DNA of 62,243 bases from a virus, in the IMG/VR virus record IMGVR_UViG_3300043408_000040, positions 1 through 62,243 of that record, one strand, 5' to 3'. The notes under the pieces are model-generated. The model was given only the letters and a program-made list of their open reading frames with translations, ran no database searches and was not told where the DNA came from. Every line of letters starts with the position of its first letter. Position 1 is the first letter of the stretch. Shown here piece by piece: positions 57,965-62,243 of this stretch. The position numbers and the translations under genes were made by a program.

Positions 57965-58295
57965 CTGACTTGCCGATGTCAAATCCGGACTTCAGCCAAA
58001 ACTGTCGCTCCGACCGAAGCCTTTCGATCTCGGTCTTTGCGGCCAACAAGATTGGATGGAATTTGCTGTGTATTCCGTTGCTCATGACGAAATCAAGAAC
58101 CTCCAGAATGTCCACGGCGCCATCTGAACCTCGCAGGGCAACCCAAGACATTGCTCTGTCCACATTTTCGTGCACAGCTTGAGCATGGACTGAGATGCCT
58201 TGATAGTCCTTATGCAAGAGCTTGTGCTCCATGGCCTTGAGTTGAATCTCGGCCTGCATCAAATGCGTGCTCCAGTCATTGAAGGCCAAGCTCAT
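57948..58295 (-). CDS. Hypothetical protein (115 aa)
   Basis: Helical, charged: 'STHLMQAEIQLKAMEHKLL' and 'DILEVLDFVMSN'. No recognised domain. ATGA-coupled to the gene upstream. Confidence 0.72.
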   Translation of the reverse strand: MSLAFNDWSTHLMQAEIQLKAMEHKLLHKDYQGISVHAQAVHENVDRAMSWVALRGSDGAVDILEVLDFVMSNGIHSKFHPILLAAKTEIERLRSERQFWLKSGFDIGKSDAVKK

Positions 58296-58519
58296 ACCAT
58301 CCTCCGCTGAAGCATTTCATCCGCATGATCAAAAGCCGCGGCGTGCACGCTGGTGATTCCATCGTCACTTTCAATGACCCCTCTGTCGCCGTAGTAGGCC
58401 AGCAGGCCCTGTAGCGCGAACGCCGCAAAGAAGTCCTGCATGGTCAGATCCTGAATGGATACAGGATCTTGCTTGGCCACAATTGCAGCCAGGCCCTCAG
58501 CCTTTTTTCGTGCGGCCAT
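58292..58519 (-). CDS. Small hypothetical protein (75 aa)
   Basis: 'MAARKKAEGLAAIVAKQDPV' and 'TMQDFFAAFALQGLLAYYGDRG' helices. Overlaps the next gene upstream by 23 bases. Function unknown. Confidence 0.72.
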   Translation of the reverse strand: MAARKKAEGLAAIVAKQDPVSIQDLTMQDFFAAFALQGLLAYYGDRGVIESDDGITSVHAAAFDHADEMLQRRMV

Positions 58520-58814
58520 TGCTCTTCCCCTTTGGTTGAATGATCAAGCCATCAAGTTCCGATGCCAAATAGTCTGCGATCGTGACGTTTTGGATGCTGA
58601 TTGAAGAGCACCATTGGTTGTCGTTGATCAGGGCTGTGGCATCGCGGATGGCCTTGTTGTAGCCACCAGTGAATTCATCTGTGCCCTCGACGATGATGGT
58701 GATGGCATCACGCACTAAGGCTGATGCTTTGCGCTCGCCTGCCGCTGCCTTGAGCTTCTTGTAGATGTCTTCCGGCAGGTGCACGGAATAGGGAATCAAG
58801 CGCTTGGGTTCCAT
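58497..58814 (-). CDS. Ribbon-helix-helix-like DNA-binding protein (105 aa)
   Basis: 'RLIPYSVHLPEDIYKKLKAAAGERKASALVRDAI' shows the short strand and two helices of Arc/CopG-type proteins (residues 5-40). A C-terminal extension 'TKIADYLASEL'-like helix and basic tail 'KGKSNGRTKKG' follow. Perhaps a transcription regulator of this operon. Confidence 0.7.
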   Translation of the reverse strand: MEPKRLIPYSVHLPEDIYKKLKAAAGERKASALVRDAITIIVEGTDEFTGGYNKAIRDATALINDNQWCSSISIQNVTIADYLASELDGLIIQPKGKSNGRTKKG

Positions 58815-59221
58815 TGCTGGTACTCCTCGTATACGGCCCAGAATTTCTTGGCCTTTTGTTGATCTTCTTTCAGCTCTGTACGCGACTCAATGTCGAGTTC
58901 ACCCTTGAGCCATTCGATTACGTCGGCCTCTTTCTTTTCAAAGATTTCTTCTTTGTCAAAGAGGTACTGCGCAAATTGTTTATCGCGGCACAGCATGCCT
59001 GCGGTACGAACAGGATCGCGGCTGTATTCCGCATCCCTGCTCATTGGTCTGTTTTCGTCGTTCAATCTCACCATGACTACCTGATACCTGGCGCCCACAT
59101 AATCCCTCATGAGGTCAACGGGCAGTTCATCTGGATGGATATTCAGGGTCAAAATATGACCCGTCTTATCCTGCTTCATGGCGATCTTGACCGCTTCAAA
59201 TTGAAGTGTCTTGATGCTCAT
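58796..59221 (-). CDS. Recombination-module hypothetical protein (141 aa)
   Basis: Contains 'AGMLCRDKQFAQYLFDKEEIFEKKEADVIEWLKGE', a helical acidic pattern I associate with proteins beside phage annealases and SSBs. Start at 59221 (ATG after the SSB stop). Possibly a recombination accessory. Confidence 0.7.
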   Translation of the reverse strand: MSIKTLQFEAVKIAMKQDKTGHILTLNIHPDELPVDLMRDYVGARYQVVMVRLNDENRPMSRDAEYSRDPVRTAGMLCRDKQFAQYLFDKEEIFEKKEADVIEWLKGELDIESRTELKEDQQKAKKFWAVYEEYQQWNPSA

Positions 59222-59223
59222 GA

Positions 59224-59601
59224 TCAAAATGGCAAATCTGAGTCATCCATTTCAACTGGATCTGGCTTTGGTGCCTGACGTTGCTGTGGCTCTGCATCCT
59301 TGCGTCCGCCTTGCAGCGCGATGTCGTTCACGCGCACATCCATGGACTTGCGCTTGTCCCCGTCCTTTGAGGTCCATTCGCGTTCTGTGACGGTACCGAT
59401 GACGGTGACTGCTTGGCCCTTCGTGAGGTACTGAGATAGGCTCTCGGCACGCTTGCCAAACAGAGTGCAGTTCCACCAAATCGTACCCTTGTCGCGACCC
59501 ATAGAGTCTGCAATGGAGAAGTTGCAGATGTAGTCTCCGCTGGTCATTTGTTTGAGTTCTGAGTCTTTTCCTAGAGAACCCGAGATGCTGATGCTGTTCA
59601 T
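59224..59601 (-). CDS. ssb: Single-stranded DNA-binding protein
   Basis: 125 residues. OB-fold order typical of SSB: 'ISISGSLGKDSELKQMTSGDYICNFSIAD', 'TIWWNCTLFGKRAESLSQYLTKGQAVTVIGTV', then a linker and an acidic tip 'DDSDLPF' that recruits partner proteins. Coats single strands for replication and Erf annealing. ATGA-coupled to erf. Confidence 0.93.
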   Translation of the reverse strand: MNSISISGSLGKDSELKQMTSGDYICNFSIADSMGRDKGTIWWNCTLFGKRAESLSQYLTKGQAVTVIGTVTEREWTSKDGDKRKSMDVRVNDIALQGGRKDAEPQQRQAPKPDPVEMDDSDLPF

Positions 59602-60299
59602 GCTGCTTCCTTATGTTTGGCTCGTGCCTGTTTAAATTCATCCATCAGGACGTCGTATGCGGCGGGAGAGCCGCTTTTCACTTCGTCATAGATGTTGCGG
59701 TTGGTCTTAAAGACGGACATCACCTCAGCCTCGGTCTTGACCTGCTCAAGCTGAAGCATCGTTGCGTCGATGACCAGTTGTGACCACTCTCCGTGATCGC
59801 CGTCTGGCTTTGCCACAACCTTGAGCTGCCACTCGGTGTCTTTGCCTTCAACCTTGGTTGGGGCTGCTGCGGGCTTTGCTGCTGGTGCAGAAGTAGGCTT
59901 TGGTGCCGCTTGCTTTTGCTGTACAGCATTGGTTGCGCTATTGCCATCGTCATCCTCTGGCGCAATGCCGCAAGCCGCTTGCAAAGCGTACCGCCTGGCG
60001 TAAGTCAGTGCGCTGCCGTAGCCCTGCGGATCGTGCTTGGCTGCTGGTACATGCAGCTTTCCGCCGCTCATTGTTTCTCCGGACTCATGGATGAACAGCG
60101 TCTCAACAATCACGCCGTCTTCGCAGAGGTGTGTTGGCTGCATGAGCATGATGCCGTTGTCGTTCAGTGCATCAATGACGGCATCAATGCAATTCTCCAG
60201 CTTTGCATATTTCGAGCGAAAGGCTGGGTTGGTGCTGGTCTTCAAAGCCGGGCCAAAAGCCTTCTGAGCTTTGACGAGTGCTGCTGAGATTTCTTTCAT
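59598..60299 (-). CDS. erf: Erf-family single-strand annealing recombinase
   Basis: 233 residues. The ERF core 'HDPQGYGSALTYARRYALQAACGIAPEDDDGN' (residues 89-120, in pieces) is diagnostic; N-terminal 'ALVKAQKAFGPALKTSTNPAFRSKYAKLE' also fits. A Pro/Ala/Lys linker and helical tail follow. It anneals strands during concatemer formation or circularisation, probably with the PD-(D/E)XK exonuclease and SSB of this operon. Confidence 0.92.
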   Translation of the reverse strand: MKEISAALVKAQKAFGPALKTSTNPAFRSKYAKLENCIDAVIDALNDNGIMLMQPTHLCEDGVIVETLFIHESGETMSGGKLHVPAAKHDPQGYGSALTYARRYALQAACGIAPEDDDGNSATNAVQQKQAAPKPTSAPAAKPAAAPTKVEGKDTEWQLKVVAKPDGDHGEWSQLVIDATMLQLEQVKTEAEVMSVFKTNRNIYDEVKSGSPAAYDVLMDEFKQARAKHKEAA

Positions 60300-60493
60300 G
60301 GCGCTTCCTTGCGTTGTGCTTTGTTATCGGGATGTAAGAGCCACTTGTCTCCAAGAAACTCAATGGATGCGAGGCGCTTTTCTTCGTTGCGCTCTCGAAT
60401 GAATTCGATCAGCTCTGGTGTGATCGGCCCATGCAGCGGGTTGGCGCTGATTGGGTTGATGTCGAACTCGTTAAAAAACTCTTTTACTTTCAT
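60296..60493 (-). CDS. Small hypothetical protein (65 aa)
   Basis: 'FNEFDINPISANPLHGPITPELIEFIRERNEEKRLASIEF': short helical, acidic/basic. Overlaps erf by ATGA. Unknown function. Confidence 0.72.
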   Translation of the reverse strand: MKVKEFFNEFDINPISANPLHGPITPELIEFIRERNEEKRLASIEFLGDKWLLHPDNKAQRKEAP

Positions 60494-60494
60494 G

Positions 60495-60722
60495 TCATTC
60501 TCCTTTTGCTTTCCTGTCTGCCCAGTATTTTTTCATGCGCTCAGATGCTGCCAATTTGCTTTCTTCGTTCCACACCCGGTTCTTGCTCTTTTTTTCTTTT
60601 GGTGGTGTGCAGGCCAGTTGCGCAACAACATACGAAAGAGAGTTTTCAAGTGTGCGAATTTTTGTTTTCAGTCCAATGATTTCAAGTTGAATCTGATATT
60701 TTTCCGCTTTTGAAATGAACAT
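60495..60722 (-). CDS. Small coiled-coil protein (75 aa)
   Basis: 'YQIQLEIIGLKTKIRTLENSLSYVVAQL' forms a coiled coil, with a basic C-terminus 'RMKKYWADRKAKGE'. Unknown function, early operon. Confidence 0.72.
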   Translation of the reverse strand: MFISKAEKYQIQLEIIGLKTKIRTLENSLSYVVAQLACTPPKEKKSKNRVWNEESKLAASERMKKYWADRKAKGE

Positions 60723-60731
60723 TTTTATTCC

Positions 60732-60881
60732 TCAATGAAACCACAACCACATGCCGTGAATGATCCCGATCGGGAACATTACTGCGCCGGCCAACAGGAA
60801 GCCCCACAGGCCCTCACTGAAGCAAGTAAAGATGTGATTGAACCATGCGGCGATGCAGGTTAAGCCAATGATCCAGCCCAT
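60732..60881 (-). CDS. Small membrane protein (49 aa)
   Basis: Starts 'MGWIIGLTCIAAWFNHIF' after AAGGAG; a second hydrophobic stretch 'LLAGAVMFPIGIIHGMWLWF'. Two-pass membrane protein expected. Next to the Band-7 lipoprotein. Confidence 0.75.
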   Translation of the reverse strand: MGWIIGLTCIAAWFNHIFTCFSEGLWGFLLAGAVMFPIGIIHGMWLWFH

Positions 60882-60891
60882 GGGGTACTCC

Positions 60892-61695
60892 TTATTTGAT
60901 GTGGACGAACGGGGTGACTTGGCCTGGCATGGTGCTTGGAAGTTTTCCATCCCACTTCTCGATGGCTTTTAGCTCAACGTACTCGCGTCCACCTTGAGAA
61001 GTGATCGCTGCAGCACGCAGACGGATGGCGTCGGCATCGCCCTGAGCCTCAACACGCTTGCGGTCAGCTTCGGCCTTGGCAAATTCGACTTCCTTTTGCT
61101 TGGCGGCGATCTGGAAGTTACGGTTTGCAGCCTCCTTGATAGATGCTTCCAGCGCAGGGTCTGTCACCAAGTTGCGCACGTTGGCCGAGCGTACAAAGAA
61201 CCACCCTTTGCCAGCGGACTCATCAAGGTCGGACTGCAGGTTTTTCACCACCTCAGCGGCGATCGACACACGCTCAGTGTGGACGGTGTCGCTGCCGTAC
61301 TTGGCGATGGCGTTGTAGATGGCCTCACGGGCTTGGCGGGTCACGTAGTTGTTGCCAACGCGCACACCGTCTTCACCCTTCATCTCGGCCATGTCGCCGG
61401 GCCAGCGGGTCATGATGTCCGAGGCTTTGGCCGGGTCGATTTGGTAGTAGATGTCCACGTCCAAGTCGGCCAGCGTGATCTTGTCCTTGGTCTGAGGCTT
61501 CATGTCGTCCATCTTCAGCAGCAGTTCCTTGGCCGTGACCTCAGTGACTCGCTTGAACACAGTCATGTACACGCCGGGCGGCATGGTCTCTTTTTTGACC
61601 TGTCCCATGGTGGACTCAACGCCGATGTTTCCGGTGTCGATTTGCGTGCAGGCCGACAGAGCGGCAACTGCGATGATTGTCATAATTTTTTTCAT
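60892..61695 (-). CDS. SPFH/Band-7 lipoprotein
   Basis: 267 residues from the ATG at 61695. The signal 'MKKIMTIIAVAALSAC' has a lipobox (LSAC), giving a lipid-anchored periplasmic protein. The body matches the Band-7/prohibitin pattern: a strand-rich middle 'DKITLADLDVDIYYQIDP' and a helical 'FAKAEADRKRVEAQGDADAIRLRAAAI' tail typical of stomatin-like proteins. Such proteins form membrane scaffolds. In a phage they may affect superinfection, membrane defence or lysis; all this is inference. Confidence 0.85.
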   Translation of the reverse strand: MKKIMTIIAVAALSACTQIDTGNIGVESTMGQVKKETMPPGVYMTVFKRVTEVTAKELLLKMDDMKPQTKDKITLADLDVDIYYQIDPAKASDIMTRWPGDMAEMKGEDGVRVGNNYVTRQAREAIYNAIAKYGSDTVHTERVSIAAEVVKNLQSDLDESAGKGWFFVRSANVRNLVTDPALEASIKEAANRNFQIAAKQKEVEFAKAEADRKRVEAQGDADAIRLRAAAITSQGGREYVELKAIEKWDGKLPSTMPGQVTPFVHIK

Positions 61696-61702
61696 GTGTA
61701 TC

Positions 61703-61894
61703 TCAGAGAATGTTGATTGAACCATTGTGAACTGCGAAGAAGAGACCCGCCCAAAGGCCGACCCAGATCGCAATGACCTTGAGTGCATGACGAACCAGGA
61801 AATCCTTGATGAAGAATTTCGTGCGGTTCGGCGTGTACTGCCAGCCAAAATAGGCCAGCAGTGCAAGCACAATCAGCAAGATAAAGTGCTTCAC
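61703..61894 (-). CDS. Two-pass membrane protein (63 aa)
   Basis: 'FILLIVLALLAYFGWQY' and 'HALKVIAIWVGLWAGLFFAVHNG' hydrophobic segments, with a basic loop 'NRTKFFIKDFLVRH' between them. Unknown function; directly upstream of the Band-7 gene and probably working with it. Confidence 0.8.
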   Translation of the reverse strand: MKHFILLIVLALLAYFGWQYTPNRTKFFIKDFLVRHALKVIAIWVGLWAGLFFAVHNGSINIL

Positions 61895-61903
61895 TTATTT
61901 TCC

Positions 61904-62119
61904 TTACTCGACGTCCAGCTCGCCTTGAGCTGTTTCGCCGTACGTCTCGACTTTGGTGCCATTGCTCAGCGCCTCAACCAGATCATCTTGCGATGCAATG
62001 CGAGCTGAGTAGACTTGCTTGGCCACATGTGTGATGGCTTGCGATGGGACTGCTGCCTTCACCAGACGGGCTGTTCCGGCTGCGGTGGTGACGAGATAGA
62101 TACGAGTTGTTGTTGCCAT
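61904..62119 (-). CDS. Small hypothetical protein (71 aa)
   Basis: Starts 'MATTTRIYLVTTAAGTARLVKAAVPSQAITHVAKQV' with AAGGAG upstream, ends in an acidic tail 'ETAQGELDVE'. The fold looks like a small beta-alpha protein of phage early regions. An in-frame extension to 62164 lacks a ribosome site. The left-end copy has Thr in place of Ala2. Confidence 0.78.
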   Translation of the reverse strand: MATTTRIYLVTTAAGTARLVKAAVPSQAITHVAKQVYSARIASQDDLVEALSNGTKVETYGETAQGELDVE

Positions 62120-62243
62120 GGTGTTACTCCTTAAAATTTCCAGGTGATTGCTTTGACAGCCCACATCTGTGCGGTCTGTGTGTCGGTGATAGCGAGGGAC
62201 AGCATTCGCTTCACCTCGTTGTCGGTTGCCTCTGCTCGGCGTT
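62004..62243. repeat. Right copy of terminal direct repeat
   Basis: Same 240 bases as 1-240 apart from C at 62116 where the left copy has T. See the left copy entry. Confidence 0.9.
62131..62243 (-). CDS. Acb2-like gene, 3' part (duplicate of 128-367 at the right end)
   Basis: The last 113 bases are the C-terminal codons of the Acb2-like gene repeated by the circular overlap. Complete copy at 128-367. Confidence 0.7.
   Translation of the reverse strand, partial: RRAEATDNEVKRMLSLAITDTQTAQMWAVKAITWKF

Noticed and set aside
1-62243. Integrase, CI repressor, tRNA, CRISPR array or insertion sequence
   Set aside because: Looked for in both strands; no candidate had the required motifs. Absence cannot be proved by reading alone.

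Overview
The window is a complete or near-complete tailed-phage genome, probably an uncultivated virus assembled from a freshwater metagenome. Bases 1-240 recur at 62004-62243 with one T/C difference, so the molecule closes into a circle of about 62,003 bp. The virion genes fit a short-tailed (podovirus-like) phage: two terminase subunits, a large portal with a Gln-rich tail, HK97/Mu gpT-like capsid, adaptor and nozzle proteins, several fibres, and giant internal virion proteins, with no tape measure, sheath or long-tail genes. Small accessory proteins with 'QEPV' linkers and 'AIRARG' ends resemble those of phages of Burkholderiales, so a freshwater betaproteobacterium is the likeliest host. 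This is inference. I saw no integrase, CI-type repressor, DNA polymerase, tRNA or CRISPR array.

Layout. (1) A leftward early operon starts near 2707, runs through position 1 and the circle junction, and ends at 57689. It holds a PD-(D/E)XK nuclease, RtcB RNA ligase, an Acb2-like anti-CBASS candidate, membrane proteins, a Band-7 lipoprotein, an Erf annealase, SSB and an HNH protein. (2) A short rightward segment (2812-3893) holds a VRR-NUC nuclease and an HNH homing-type endonuclease. It is followed by a roughly 600-base gene-free stretch (3894-4579) packed with long helices behind a good promoter, the best candidate here for a large structured non-coding RNA. (3) A leftward block of tiny coupled genes (4580-9136) and a divergent rightward block (9264-16659) carry a ParB-like protein, DEAH helicase, MazG-like pyrophosphohydrolase and Toprim primase fragment. 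(4) A GC-richer leftward block (16711-20732) holds small accessory genes. (5) The rightward packaging, head, tail, lysis and ejection module fills 21076-57643.

Organisation. About 40 gene junctions use the 4-base ATGA stop/start overlap. This revealed several genes of 24-59 codons that would otherwise be missed. Two genes, the putative small terminase and the first gene of the 9264 block, have a TTGCAR-N17-TAGNAT promoter ending exactly 7 bases before the ATG, implying leaderless mRNAs. Replication presumably recruits the host polymerase, with the phage supplying helicase, primase-like, SSB and annealing functions. RtcB and the Acb2-like protein sit side by side and may form a counter-defence pair. 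A repeated '[aromatic/Leu]-A-x-G-G' motif links at least eight virion-module proteins.
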